Assembly: GCA_018907035.1 (NCBI GenBank)
Contig: JACCIC010000063.1
Span: 1,982,501 to 2,046,500, forward strand
Reading direction: 5' to 3'
DNA: 64,000 bases
From: Sycobia sp. Sy_11
Lineage: Eukaryota; Arthropoda; Insecta; Hymenoptera; Epichrysomallidae
In this document: positions 37,991 through 49,922 of the stretch, one piece after another
Layout of the letters: every line of letters begins with the position of its first letter
Numbering within the stretch: position 1 is the first letter of the stretch
The notes under the pieces: generated by a model
What the model was told of the DNA's origin: nothing
Databases searched by the model: none
The model's input: the letters and a program-made list of their open reading frames with translations, nothing else
Position numbers and translations under genes: made by a program

Positions 37991-39835
37991 CTTAGAAAAA
38001 CTCGTCTCAATAGGCTGCCCTACGCCTCTTGTAAAATTTGTAAAGTTCATGACATATAAGGGTGTACCACAAAGTTCGACACTTAGTCCACTATTATACA
38101 ATCTATACATCTCAAAAATATGTGACAATCTACCCAAAACGCCATTGTATACCAATTTGCGGACCATATTGCACTTATTGTAAAGCGGAGCTGTGTAAAT
38201 AAATTTAAAAGCCTTATGGAAAAAACAATATGTATACTTAACAAAAACTTACTTAGTATAGGTCTAGAACTATCTCCTCATAAATCCACTTTTGTGCATT
38301 TTAACAAACGCAACATTAAGCCAGGTCAAACAACCATAGGAATAAATAAAACAACTATTAAATCAAGCCCATTCACCCGGTTTTTCGGCATTACATTTAA
38401 TTATCGACTCTCCTTTAATGTGCAAGAGATCAATATAAAAAAAACTTTTAAAGATCCATAAATATAATTAAATTTATCAGATACACGTGATGGGGGGGGG
38501 GGGAGGCGACCCCGAAACATTAATAATATTGTACAAAACCTTTGTAAGGTCAATAATTGATTATGGCTGTTTTATTTATTTCCCAAGTCAAATCGATCAA
38601 ATTAAAAAACTCGAAAAAATTCAATACTCAGCGATTAGACTTGCATTAGGATTTCGTAAAAGTACACCCACTCATATAATCCTGTCCGAATAAAAACTAC
38701 CTTTCTTACAACAATGTTCATATTCTATGTTATAGCTATTTTAATAAAATCCATTCAACTAATAGTCTAAATGTCCTCAAAACTATCAACAATTTTAAAC
38801 AATCTGTAGAAAAAACTAAAAATCAATATGATTTCAAAAATCGGATTTTAATTCTTTGTTTAACGAATCCCAGGTTCAATAATAGAATAATTCTGTCAAA
38901 CAAACTCTCTAATTTATACGCATACGACAACAAATCCCAAATTAACCATATTTATATCAACGTGGAACTAGGGGAGAAAAAAAAGAAAAAAAATCCGAAT
39001 TATGACATTATATATTATGACATTGTATAATCAAACTATACAATATACAAAAGCTTCTGCTCTTTATACTGATGGAAGCAAATCGGACTTTTCGAAATCC
39101 GTAGGAAGTGCCTGTCACTGTGTTGAAACTAAAGAAAATCAAATACGTAATCGAAACAAAAGTACTTCAAGATTCACTGCCGCAGCTTCGCCTTGACTCT
39201 AGCTATAGATATAGCACTGAAAAATTCAAATAAGAACTATATTATATTTACCGATGCCAAAAGTATTCTGCCATCTTGACACAAAAGGATACAAAAATTT
39301 TCACGAACGCATATATATTCAAATACAACAAAAATTACATGATTTTACAAGAAAAACTAAAATATAATAATAGTATAATAGTATAATAGTATAAACGTAT
39401 AATAGCAAAATAAAGTTTTATTAGATTCCAGGAGATATTGGTACCGAAAGCAATGAGGAGGCACACAGACTGGCTAAAAAAAAGCAATAAACAAAACAGA
39501 AATAAAATATATCAAAATTCCATACACTGATTTACAGGAAGATGAACGAATGAAAGCCATGCAAGTTACCTGGGAAACACTTTGCCAAGAAGGACGGATA
39601 AAAGTCACTCACTATTTTATTATTTTCACAAAGAGACATATAAGCGATGGTATAATAAACTAAATATTTCAAGAGAATCCATTGTAACTTTTAACAGATA
39701 CCGATCTGGTCATTTTAATATCGCTGCATTTCTAGCTCAAATGGGCATCAGCATAAGCACATATTGTTATTGTGTTAATTACGCACAAGACCGAAGTCGC
39801 ATATTGTGGCAATGCAAAAAGTATGAAAAATAACG
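37990..39835 (+). pseudogene. Pol remnant: reverse transcriptase plus RNase H
   Basis: The reverse transcriptase starts at about 37990 with GVPQSSTLSPLLYNLYIS. The catalytic box reads FADHIALIV, so the second aspartate of the usual (Y/F)ADD is His. Thumb-region pieces follow at 38216-38693. RNase H begins with LYTDGSKSDFSK (39060) and includes IIFTDAKSI. A C-terminal Cys motif (YCYCVNYAQDRSRILWQCKKYE) ends at about 39831. Multiple frameshifts and the changed catalytic residue make it non-functional. The endonuclease is deleted. Confidence 0.82.
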
Positions 39836-40062
39836 CATAAAGTTTATCGAAAATCTTACAATAGCCGGATTTGCGTGACCTCCAAACAGCACAACAATTT
39901 TCTGTAACCCTACCAAAACAATATGTGAAATAGTGTTAAGATATCTAAAACAATGTAACGTACAATTATAATCTATTAACAACATTATACGATCCTAAAA
40001 TTATAGTTACATACTTCATATGCTAAATATTGTAAATATTCTATGTATCTATTGTAAATAAT

Positions 40063-40074
40063 CTAATAAAGATT
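40063..40074 (+). repeat. 12-bp target-site duplication, left copy
   Basis: CTAATAAAGATT occurs here and again at 44221-44232, on the two sides of the R1-like element. It is the target duplication made on insertion into the 3' end of the I-like element. Confidence 0.8.
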
Positions 40075-40372
40075 TTTTTTTATAGAGGAGGAGAAAAATC
40101 CTTTATGGATCCCGGGGACCGGTCCCCAGGTATGTGGGAATCACCAACAAAAAGGCATACCCACTAAAAAACTACCTCCTCGGTGCATTCCCCCGACTGC
40201 TTTCTGCAGCTCTGAAAAGAGCTGCAAGCCGGAGTCGGTTGGCGTGCAACGAGGAGACCTCCTCTCCCTGGCTCAACTACCCACCCCGGAAACCGCCGTT
40301 AGGCATTACTTCGGGAAGGGGACCAGGATGTTCGCCTTTGGGCGCCACCATATCCCAGCAAAATGGAAGGAT

Positions 40373-43327
40373 CTAGGGAAGGTCCGCCTTCTTCCGTCTG
40401 AGGATATCCTCGACGAAATAAGCAACCCTTCCACATGTTTCCTGGCTGGAGAGCATCAGGGGGACGATGCCTTCCGGGGTAACCATTCCAGCGTCCTCCT
40501 TCAGTAGCGTCCTCTGCTGCTCCCACTGTCCGCACACAAAAAATGTATGATGGGCATCATCTTTTGTGGATCCACAGTATATACAACCTGGATTCGCGAC
40601 TTTGCCCATCTTGTGCAAGTATGCGCGGAAGTATCCATGGCACCTGGGTGAGATAGTAATTTACCTCCCCATGCTGCCGACCGATCCACGGGGCCACCTG
40701 ACTTATAAGTCTGGCGGTCCACCTTCCGCGCGTATCTTGCTCCCAATTATTCTGCCAGCAAGGCAGCGAACGCTCTTTGGCTTGCTGCTTCTCTTCGGCT
40801 TGGCGAAGTGTCATGTTCATCTGGTGGACGAACTTCCGCTCCTGGGCCAGGAGGTCTACCGGGATCATCCCAGCAACCACTAGGGAGGCAGCCTCCGAAA
40901 CCGTGCGATATGAACACGCTACACGAAGAGCACATCTCCTCTGTATAGCCGCCATGCGCCTGCGATACTTTTCGTATTGCAGTGTATCAGCCCAGACTTC
41001 AGCAGCGTATAGCATGACGGACTCAGCAGCTCGCAGTAGCAGCCGCCTGATGCAGGGGCGTGGTCCTCGTACGTTGACCATGACCCTGCAAAGGGAGGCC
41101 GCTATTACCGCCGCCTTGTCCGCCGACTTCCGAATATGTTCTCAGAAGGTGAGCTTCGTATCTAGCATCACCCGCAGGTACTTGACAGATGCCTTGGTCA
41201 AGACCGACATCTCCCCAATAATTAGCGGCTGCACTCTGGGCACGCGCTTCTTCGTAAGGAGCACAATCTCAGTTTTCGCCTCCGCTAGTTCCAGCCCGTG
41301 ATCACCCATCCAATGGCGAATTCTGCGCATGGTCTGATCAAGGCGCGTCTGTGCCAGCGTCATATTGCGCGCAATAATAACAGCTGCCACATCATCCGCA
41401 TACCCTATCAGCGAGCAGTCTTCCAGCATGTCCAACCGAAGGATCCCGTCACAGGAAATATTCCATAGATCGGAACCCAGGATGGAGCCTTGGGCCGTTC
41501 CACACGTTAACTCTTTTCTCTTAGAGCCCTCTGCCATTTCGTACAGAATGGATCTGTCCTTCAAATAATCTCCGATGATCTGGAGTAGGTACTTAGGTAC
41601 ATTGAAGTCCTTCTCCAGTGCCCCCAGCACGTCTGTCCACCTAACTGATTTGAAGGCGTTTTTGACATCGAGTGTCACCAGAAGACACACAGGACGGGAG
41701 AAGTGATTCCCCCGCTCCGTATTCCTGGCCGTCTCCACTACCGCCTGAATAGCATCTATGGTTGACCGCCCTCTCCGAAAGCCATATTGCTTCTCGGAAA
41801 GGTCACCAGATGTAAAAAGTGCCGCTTGTAGGCGGGGTCTCGTCAGCTTTTCAGGAGTTTCCTGACGGTGTCTAGCATGCATAAGGGTCTGTACGCCGAC
41901 GGAGCACTAGATGATCCTTTGGCCTTGCTTATCAGCACAAGTCTCGCCTCCTTCCAGCAGCAATAAAATATTCCCGCGCGAAGGCACGAGTTGTACATGC
42001 CAAGCAAGCGTTCAGGATGGCGCTGTACCACCGCTTTCAAAACTTCTGCCGGAAATCTGTCAGGTCCTGGTGCCTTTTTATTCTTCAGAGAGCGCACTGC
42101 TCTCTCTAGCCCGCCCTTGTGAAAGGCGGTGCCTCAGGATCCTCGGGAACCAGGAGCTCATCCCTTCGTTTGGGATGAGTAGGAAATAGGGCATGGACAA
42201 AACTGTCCATCACTTCCGCGCTCATAGGCATGCTTTTACGGAATATGCCTAATTTGCGGGCTAGAATTTTTTATCCCAATCCCTATGGATCGTTGTTCAG
42301 ATCTTCTTCCAGCTTTTTCCAGCATCTGCGTTTACTAGCTTTGATTAGATGTTAGATGTTGGGCGATCCTAAGAGCGGCATCACGGTCGCGCCTTTGAGC
42401 CATTTGGGCTACGCGGTGCAGCCGCAGGCATTGCCGCCTCAGCTCCGCAACTTCGTCCGTCCACCAATAAGTCGGACGGCGAGTACGACCCGCGAATTTC
42501 CTCGGTATCGCTTGCTTGCAAGCTTGGCGGATCAGATGCATTGTAGTTTCCGTTACCGCTTTCGCACGCTCGCAAAGCGTTGCGCTCCTTGGTAGTTCAA
42601 CCAGGAGGCGCTGTCCGCGTTCTAGTGCCTGGGAAAACTTCTCGTGATACATCCTCGCGACGATCCATCTGGCTGGACGACGTTGGGCTGGTCGCCCTGA
42701 CTGGCGCGGCATCACCAACGCGGAAGGTGATGTATTGGTGATCGCTGGCTGTATAGCATTCGATCATCCGCCAGTCCCGCACTCGTGCGGCCAGAATCTC
42801 TGTCGCAAAGGATACATCAGGGATGGTCTCCCTGTAGCCAAGTCTCCGAAACGTCGACGTAGATCCGGAGTTCAATACAACCAGACCTAGTCTGCATGCC
42901 ATGTCCATCACTCGTCTTCCCCTAGAGTCCGACAAGGGTTCCCTCCACTCGAGAGCTTTGCTGTTCAAATCTCCACTACCAGCTCCTCCTCTATTTCTCT
43001 TACCGCATCGTCAAGGGCATCCAGTTTAGACTGGAAACCCCCGATGGCCTCATTCGGGGTGAGATAGCAGCTGACGTAATTTATGTTGTTGCCCTTCACC
43101 CAGACGAAGCCGCGGCCAGATCCGTGGCGCTCCACCCGAACGCGGTGTGGGTTAAAAATCCCAATCGCCGCAGTACTGAGGTCGTCGCGATACTAGACTC
43201 CCGGATCTCCATCTCGATAATGTTCGCTGACGATGACAATGTCAGCGTCCTTCTCAAGACAGATCTGCGGAAGTAGGTCGCTTGCCATCCGACTCCTATT
43301 CAGGTTCGCCTGCAGGACTTTAACCAT
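40373..43327 (-). pseudogene. R1-like ORF2 (endonuclease and reverse transcriptase) pseudogene
   Basis: ORF2 starts MVKVLQANLNRSRMASDLL (43327). Endonuclease motifs follow: VIVSEHYRDGDPG, a second piece with DFNSKALEW (spanning 42968) and TASDHQYI. The reverse transcriptase (41142-42097) has NKKAPGPDRFPAEVLK, YRPLCMLDT, QYGFRRGRSTIDAI, LDVKNAFKSV and an intact GYADDVAAVI near 41400. The C-terminus has CIYCGSTKDDAHHTFFVC (about 40590). The enzyme would nick DNA and copy RNA at the nick. Frameshifts near 41880, 42330, 42720 and 43190, and a stop near 42965, disable it. Confidence 0.88.
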
Positions 43328-44130
43328 TTTGGCGAGACCTGGTGCATGGGCTTCACGGAATACCGCACAAACCCCAGACCCCGCAACGTGATTTAACGCT
43401 GCGGGTGTAGTCCCCGGGCAGAGGATACACTGTGAAGGCGTTCTACAGTCAGACGCCTTGTATCCCTGCTGCCCGCATCGGAAGCTGGGGGTGCTCATGT
43501 CTGGGCTATCGAAACCCGAACCGCGGTGTCCATAGCCGAGACTGCCCAAAAGAACCATCCAATGGCCACCTTTCCGACCTCCAGTAGCCGCTGGCCAGCC
43601 TCTTCAGAGAGGCTCACGAGGGCTAGTCGTTTACCAACTTTGTTCTCCCTCGTAAGCCTTACCTTGAGGGGGCCAGTATAGTCCCGAAAGATGCCAAGGA
43701 GGGCTGTCTTCACTTCGTCGAGTGTCGCACAGTCGTCCACGTCTCTGATCTCCAAGGTAGTCTTGGGGGTGCGAAGTGCCGCGTTTTGCCCAACGAGCTC
43801 TTTGAGGGCATTCGTAAAGCCCTCTTTGCCCTCCGCCGAAGCCTTCTTAAACTCGATCAGGGCATCGCTGTTTAATGTTCGGCGAATCTCCCTGATTGTG
43901 AGTCCATGCTGCGAGGGGTCGACCATATGGCGAATCCCTCCAAGAATCTTCGCGTAGGTATTCCCCTCCGCGGACTTGAGGAGCAGCGCCTCAGGCCTTG
44001 CCCTTCTCCCTATTTAACCTTTCGGTTTGGTGGGGCCCTCTCCAGATTTGGTGGCCCCCTTTGCATTGAATTTCTATTTCTTTTTTTTAGCTGCTCTCTT
44101 TTCTTGCCTGGTGGGGACATACTTCCAGCC
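43328..44130 (-). pseudogene. R1-like gag (ORF1) pseudogene
   Basis: Read on the minus strand, the frame has PEALLLKSAEGNTYAKIL and then IREIRRTLNSDALIEF and TLEIRDVDDCATLDEV, the conserved RNA-binding core of R1-clade gag. It shifts frame near 43550 and then carries zinc-knuckle relics. The first knuckle has lost cysteines (LGYGHRGSGFDS), while the second is nearly intact (RCGQQGYKASDC, then QCILC). The N-terminal part upstream of about 43990 has stops. Gag would package the element RNA. Confidence 0.8.
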
Positions 44131-44220
44131 TTGCTTAGGCTGTGGATCGTTCCCACGGTTTAGTTTGGCAGCCGCGTTTTCTTCTTTTGATGGACCTTCG
44201 TCTCTATTTGTTTTCTTAAA

Positions 44221-44270
44221 CTAATAAAGATTACAATGCTTAATAATAATAATAATAATGATAATAATAA
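44221..44270 (+). repeat. Second target-site copy and TAA tail of the split I-like element
   Basis: CTAATAAAGATT (44221-44232) repeats the bases at 40063-40074. After eight further bases a TAA-repeat tract follows (44241-44270, with one TGA variant). This is the original 3' end of the I-like element, displaced by the R1-like insertion. Confidence 0.75.
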
Positions 44271-44616
44271 TTTAGTATCATTTAGTGCAAAAAAATAGGC
44301 GTTGGAAAAAATGTTGAATCAAAAACTTAATACGCCTGGATTACCCCGTGTCAGCAATCGTTGCGTAAATTGTAAGGAGCGATTTCACGTGTGTATGTGT
44401 ATATCTATATCTATATATATTTTTATGCAGATAGACACACGTAAATACATACAAAGCAACGTAATCGGTCTGCCAGCGCCGCGCCGCCCGTCTTTTCGCA
44501 GAGAGAAATCGTTTACTTAGGCCAGTTCTACCGAGTTGTCCTGCCCCAAACCAGCTTCCGCCCTCTCGTCGTTCCTCGCGGCTCTGATGGAAATCTTCGC
44601 GTTTGTTGGCTTGTAC

Positions 44617-44617
<1 letters not shown>

Positions 44618-44647
<30 letters not shown>

Positions 44648-44663
44648 AGGGAGAGAGAGAGGA

Positions 44664-44705
<42 letters not shown>
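44618..44705. repeat. (GA)n/(GGGA)n microsatellite
   Basis: GA dinucleotides with GGGA interruptions. The predicted Arg/Glu and Leu/Ser proteins across it are artefacts. Confidence 0.9.
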
Positions 44706-44709
<4 letters not shown>

Positions 44710-44963
44710 AATCCTCCAAGCATGAAATTCAATTCGTACGACATTGTGTGTGTGTACACAAAACGCCTTGCGATTAATTAATTGAATTACATCGCAACCG
44801 CGGCTGCTTTAACGTTGAGCCTTCCGCGCTCCGTGTTCATGCGGTAATTAGATTAGGCGCACATGCGCGTATGTTTATGTATATTCATATATGTAGGCAA
44901 GTTAAAACGCAAGGGCGAAGCACTTAATATAACGGCGTCCCTAGAAATTAGACCGCAAGAGCT

Positions 44964-44964
<1 letters not shown>

Positions 44965-45010
<46 letters not shown>
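44965..45010. repeat. (GA)n microsatellite
   Basis: A pure GA tract in unique DNA. Confidence 0.9.
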
Positions 45011-45011
<1 letters not shown>

Positions 45012-45290
45012 AGATTTTGTCTGTAGCTTTTCGTCATTTGCTAAAATGTATATTTTGAGTTGCATAAGTTCGCACCGCGAACCTATATATAAATATAGTT
45101 TTGAACGTGGCGACGCGCGCCTGCTATTTAAACATTATAATTGAAACCATCATTTTTCATAAATATATATATATACACATATATTCATTTGTGTCTTGCA
45201 TAAGCCTGACATTATAAGCCGTGCAGAACGCGGCCTCTTGACCGCAAGCAAAAAGACCGCGGAAAAAAGCTACGGATAATATATACAATG

Positions 45291-45291
<1 letters not shown>

Positions 45292-45340
<49 letters not shown>
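45292..45340. repeat. (TA)n microsatellite
   Basis: A pure TA tract. No transposon ends are recognised around it. Confidence 0.9.
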
Positions 45341-45342
<2 letters not shown>

Positions 45343-46423
45343 TAGAAATTCGCGGGGTTTCAATGTTCTTTCCCAGGCAGTGGCAAGCTTCATTTAAAAG
45401 CATGTGAGTATACTCCTCGCGTATTTGACGTGCCGAACTATCGTTAAAAAAGCAAACATTCCTTTTGCCTCGTTTCTTCTTTTCGTGGCGGAAGAACAAA
45501 CTCGAGCGAGCGAGCGAGGGTGCTCCACCCTCCTACTGCTCTGCGTTTTTTCGTTCCTTCGACGAGCCGAATTTGCGTGAGAGAAATAGTTTAGCGAAAT
45601 TGAATAATGGGGCCTTTGGTCAATTATAACTATATTATATTGCTCGAAATCTAATTTTCTTGTTACTAGATAATACCTACGATTTGCATGTTATACATAA
45701 GAGTGTAAGAAAAATATAATTTTGTAAAGTAAAAAAATATATTTACGGTGAAAAGCAAAATTTTGTCGATATAGAAATGGAAACTTTTGTAAATCTATAT
45801 ATAATATCTGTAGCGTTGCCGTACATTTTATGCTCGGATTTTTCATCATTCGGAAATCGCGTGACTTTACCCAAGAGCTGGCTTGCCTCGTGGCTCGCAC
45901 TATACCTGGCTCCACCGCACTACTTGCAATTGATTTGCGAGCTTTTTTCTTATAATGCTCTTATATAGAAACTGGATGTTCAGAACCTTTTTTAGGTGAT
46001 GGTCGTCGAGCTATAACTGTTCTGAAATGATAACGATTAAGGCCGAAAGGATAAAAATTAAGCAATTATACGTTCTTATTCATCAGTGGATTAATATATG
46101 GAATCGAGATGATGAATGGAAACCATCATCGATAAAAGTATAGTGAAATAAATACTTATTTTGCACACGATACTTGATTTTCACTGATTTAAATTAAAAA
46201 AAAAATACATTATGTTTAAGTAAAATTCTTCTACGGAACAATAATCCATTGCAATTTTACTTATAAATTTCATATAATGATTCAAGATATATAAAAATAA
46301 TTGTATATATTACGTTGTTAGAAGCATTGAAACTACATAGAAACATATTGAAATTACATAGCGTAATAAAAAATAAAACAGAAGAAAACTAAGTGGTAGA
46401 TGAACATGAGAAAATTTTATAAA

Positions 46424-46471
<48 letters not shown>

Positions 46472-46688
46472 CTTCGATAGCCAACTTAGAGCACTGCTTC
46501 ACGATTGTGTGAGCGCGCGTACAGTCAGAATGCATCGGAAATTAAATCGGTTCGTGGAATATTCCACTGCGCTGTGAATGACAATTTAATCGGGCGACCG
46601 GATCGCCGCCAGGCATCGACGCGCAAGCGCGCAACTCCTCATCTAGGTCGAACACCCTTCGGGCGTGCAAACACGACCGTCCCTGACT

Positions 46689-46722
<34 letters not shown>

Positions 46723-47914
46723 GAACGATATATAATGCGTGGCAGACGGCAAAGCTACTAGGCGGCGATTATATGTGCAATTCACGCCCACCTGAATTGT
46801 ACTTGCTAAATGTGGGCTTATGTTGTCTTTGCCAGATGTATTTTAGCGCGCTCGCTCGAGCCAAATATATTTAGATGGATATATAGAAAACTTCAGATTT
46901 GGAGCCATTGTATTATAATTGAGCCGTTGTCTTAAAAATGGTAAGTACATGAATACAGCGCATACTACAAAAATATTGCTGTCAGATGAAAACAAAAATT
47001 TAGTAATTAAATAAAATTTTAATTATCTATTATATATAAAAATATACGAAAAATTAAAGAGTTAAGCATTGTGTATGTACAATTATTTGTGATTTTATTT
47101 ATACTGTTAAGTTATTGCGTATTGAATTTTAGTTTAATTCCAATTCTCAGCATAGAAGTTTTAGTTGTAATATTATATCTTACTGTAGTAGTGCTGTTTC
47201 CTCATTAATATTCTAGTCTTATGATATTATTGTATATCTTTCTAAGTCGATTGTGTGTTTAGTATGATTAGTTTATGCCAAAGCGTATCAAATTTACAGC
47301 ATACGGCCAAGTGTGGGAATAAAGTCTACGACCACATTTACGAGTAGTCCAACATCAAAATTTGTATCGAAAAGTAAACTGGCTAAAATGAAGGAATGAG
47401 GTGGGAAACACATAAAACTTTTTTTATAAATGCTACTTTATTGATGAAAATTATGTATATTTACAGAGTATATAAAACATAAGAAAAACCAGATATTACA
47501 TATATTCGTTTGCAAGATGATGGTAAGGAACAAAATCGTTACAATATAATTTGTACAATAAGTTGTTACATTCGTGATTATTTAAACAATATTGTCGTGT
47601 ATTATGCTCCTAATGTATACTGTAATGTGATGTTAGAAAAATTTATTTATGCAAAGACATAGAAAGAAAAACTATCCTTACTAATTTAGTATTAAAAAAT
47701 GTAAAGGAAAAAATATTAACAGCAGTTTGCCTCAAGGAATATCAACTTGAGAAATAATTAATTAATTACTGTTACTATTGAATTAATTGCTGATTAGAAG
47801 TTTATTATTGGTTCATTGCGTGTGATTTTAGCTATATGTCAATTGAAGCATAGTTTTCATATCGTTTGCTGTAATATCCATTGCAAATCTCAACACTATA
47901 TTGTTTATACTATA

Positions 47915-48800
47915 TATTGATAAACTTTTTCGTTATTATTTCTCCTAAGGATATGATATAGTACAGGACAATCGATTAGATTAGTTATATAGTTATTTTT
48001 ATCTAAAAATTTAACGTCGTTTAGTGTATTAAAACCACTATTTATTGTTTCAAGCGAATTCAAATATTCAGGATTATATAATTTCTTAATCTACAACATT
48101 TATGGATTATATTTATTTTTTGTTTACTTTTATGATGGAAATGTCTATTTAATTTTGCTTTTCTGTAAAGCATTGTGTTCGATAATCTTTTTTTTTATTA
48201 GATCTGAGTAATTGCTATATAGCTTTAAGGAGCATCTTGAAATTTTTCTTTCAAACATTCTTATTATCTCCTTGAAATACGGATTAATATTAAACCAGAT
48301 GGGACAAGAATAGACGAAGTCTCACACTTACTAGAGTTAATCTCCAAATTCCATTTATTTTAGTATTTTTTTATTTCATTATAAAGCGATTATAATTTTA
48401 TGTATATTTATGCAATGAGATCATCAGCAAAAGCTATGCATTATTTTCGTTCTCTGAATTCGGAAGTTTAAAAATTTCACTGTTGAAAATATTGAACAGT
48501 GTAGAAGAATTTACAGTCCTTGCTGTATGCCTCTTATGGTTGTGAAAATTTTCTGTAGAATCTGTGAAGTTAAATACTAGATAAAACTGTTTGTATGCAA
48601 TCATATTATAAATGAGTTTGATTAGATATGATGGAAAATTATAGTTATTAAGTTTGAATATTAATGCTTCTAGCCCAATACTATCGAAAGCTTCATTGAG
48701 ATCTATTAGGCATGCTCTTATAATCTCATTGCATGATAAGTGTACACAAACCACTTATAGAGATATATCTGGTGTTTACATGAGCGTGCGACTAACGCGG
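47915..48800 (-). pseudogene. Non-LTR retrotransposon reverse transcriptase fragment
   Basis: The minus strand has ACLIDLNEAFDSIGLEALIF, the first catalytic region, then FPSYLIKLIYNMI, and TVNSSTLFNIFNSEI in place of the usual PQG-TLSP motif. In another frame near 48413-48439 comes IAFADDLIA, the second catalytic box. WNLEINSSKCETS and, further left, a C-terminal stretch ending KLYNPEYLNSL and NNYITNLID follow. It looks like a Jockey-group-type element but is too decayed to place. Frameshifts and stops are frequent, and neither the endonuclease nor the 3' tail is identified. Confidence 0.7.
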
Positions 48801-48967
48801 CACGTTCTTAAATAAGCACCGTATATTTCTGCTGGTCAGAAAACCTATAACTGGACGCAAAGCCAATTTTTCAGTATTCTAGCTGTCTTAGTAACAATTA
48901 TTGTACCATGTATTTCTATTATTTAATTTTTAGAAAGATATTGAGAGTCAATCATCTACCCTTCAAT

Positions 48968-49720
48968 TTATTTTGAAAGATTGTTGACGGCTTTCGCAAC
49001 ATCTGACCGAGCGTTGGCATGCAAGAGAATGACATTGCGCCTATTGCTTGCGATTGTTCCTCTATATTTAATCAATTTCTGTTGTAAATCATTCAGTTGG
49101 CGTTTGTATACCTCGGTATAGACGGTTTCATTCGGTTTTAACAGATCGTAGTACAGCACACGCTGTTGGTCCCACCAAATGCACAGCAATGCTTTATGGC
49201 CATGGATGTTTCGTTTTGGCGCCAATGAGGACGGTTGACCTAGGTGCACCCGTGACTTTTTGTGCTTAATATTGTAATAGTAGATCCACTTTTCATCATC
49301 AGTCACAATACGCCACAGAAAACGCTTCTTTTTTGCCTGGCAAGCAAAGACATTGCAATGTTGTATCTATTCATAATGCTACTTTTGGACAAATCATGTG
49401 GCATCCATTTTTCTTCTTTATTAATCTTTTCCATCGCACGTAAACGTTTACCAACTGCTCTATAACTAACTTCTAACTTATTAGCGAGCTCTTTCTGCAT
49501 TTGAACTGAATTGTCGTCCAATAATGCTTGCAATTCACTATCTTCCAACTTTTTCGGTTGACTAGAACGTTCTTTGTCATTAACATCAGTATCTCCACTT
49601 CTAAACCGCTGAAACGACTCATTACATATTGCAAGCGATCTAGCTTGCTTGCCATGACATTCTTGAAGCAATCGATAAGTTTCTGCTACATTTTTTTCAA
49701 ATCAAAATAGTGCAAAAGCA
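48968..49720 (-). pseudogene. mariner transposase pseudogene, catalytic Asp lost
   Basis: The N-terminal DNA-binding part includes TYRLLQECHGKQARS and SFQRFRSGDTDV, then a linker with WMPHDLS and SLLARQKRS. A one-base frameshift near 49306 breaks VTDDEKW, which holds the first catalytic Asp. The second catalytic motif reads LLHANARSDVA where mariners have HDNA, so Asp is replaced by Ala. The third Asp is deleted. It cannot act as a transposase. Confidence 0.82.
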
Positions 49721-49920
49721 CATGTCGAAAAAACGATTTATCACAATTTGTTTTTCACTGATCAAAATATTATAAATTTTACACAAATGATGGCGCCTGT
49801 TAACTAAATTTTATTGGTACATGCCAAAACAAAAAAATAAGTACTAGATCCAAAACATCTGACTTTCGTACTACTGATAACGCCATCTAAAAGTGCAGAT
49901 CGGGAACTAAGTTCGCCTCC
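48968..49920 (-). mobile_element. mariner relic, second subfamily (3'-truncated)
   Basis: A minus-strand mariner remnant differs from the one at 34228. A likely left TIR is at 49901-49920 (minus-strand GGAGGCGAACTTAGTTCCCG) next to TA at 49921. The transposase follows and ends near 48968, before the third catalytic region. The right TIR is not found. A non-LTR fragment abuts the broken end. Confidence 0.7.
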
Positions 49921-49922
49921 TA

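Larger units (their letters stand above)
37537..40074 (+). mobile_element. I-clade-like non-LTR retrotransposon (5'-truncated, split)
   Basis: A plus-strand non-LTR element has a gag remnant, reverse transcriptase, RNase H and a C-terminal cysteine motif. Its 3' region stops at 40074, where the R1-like element enters. The sequence resumes at 44233 and ends in a TAA repeat (44241-44270). An RNase H domain together with a TAA-repeat tail is typical of the I clade. The 5' end starts directly after TIR copy 7 and is truncated. Every domain has stops or frameshifts. Confidence 0.8.
40075..44220 (-). mobile_element. R1-clade-like non-LTR retrotransposon, nearly full length
   Basis: The minus-strand element of about 4.1 kb has gag with zinc knuckles, an apurinic-type endonuclease, reverse transcriptase and a C-terminal CCHC motif, and a short A-tail (the T run at 40073-40081). 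It is GC-richer than its surroundings. Flanking 12-bp duplications define its ends. Domain order and motifs match the R1 clade, but it sits in another transposon and not in 28S rDNA. Frameshifts and stops show it is inactive. Confidence 0.85.
44271..47900. other. No recognised gene; microsatellite-rich DNA
   Basis: The stretch contains GA tracts (44618-44705, 44965-45010, 46428-46470, 46692-46722), a TA tract (45292-45340) and two small GC-rich patches (44440-44620 and 46500-46700). Open frames here are repeats or short unassigned peptides. From 46950 to 47900 the DNA is AT-rich with no supportable feature. Confidence 0.4.

Noticed and set aside
40075..44220. An R1 element in its usual 28S rDNA target
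   Set aside because: The flanks are an I-like retrotransposon, not rDNA, and the 12-bp duplication is CTAATAAAGATT.
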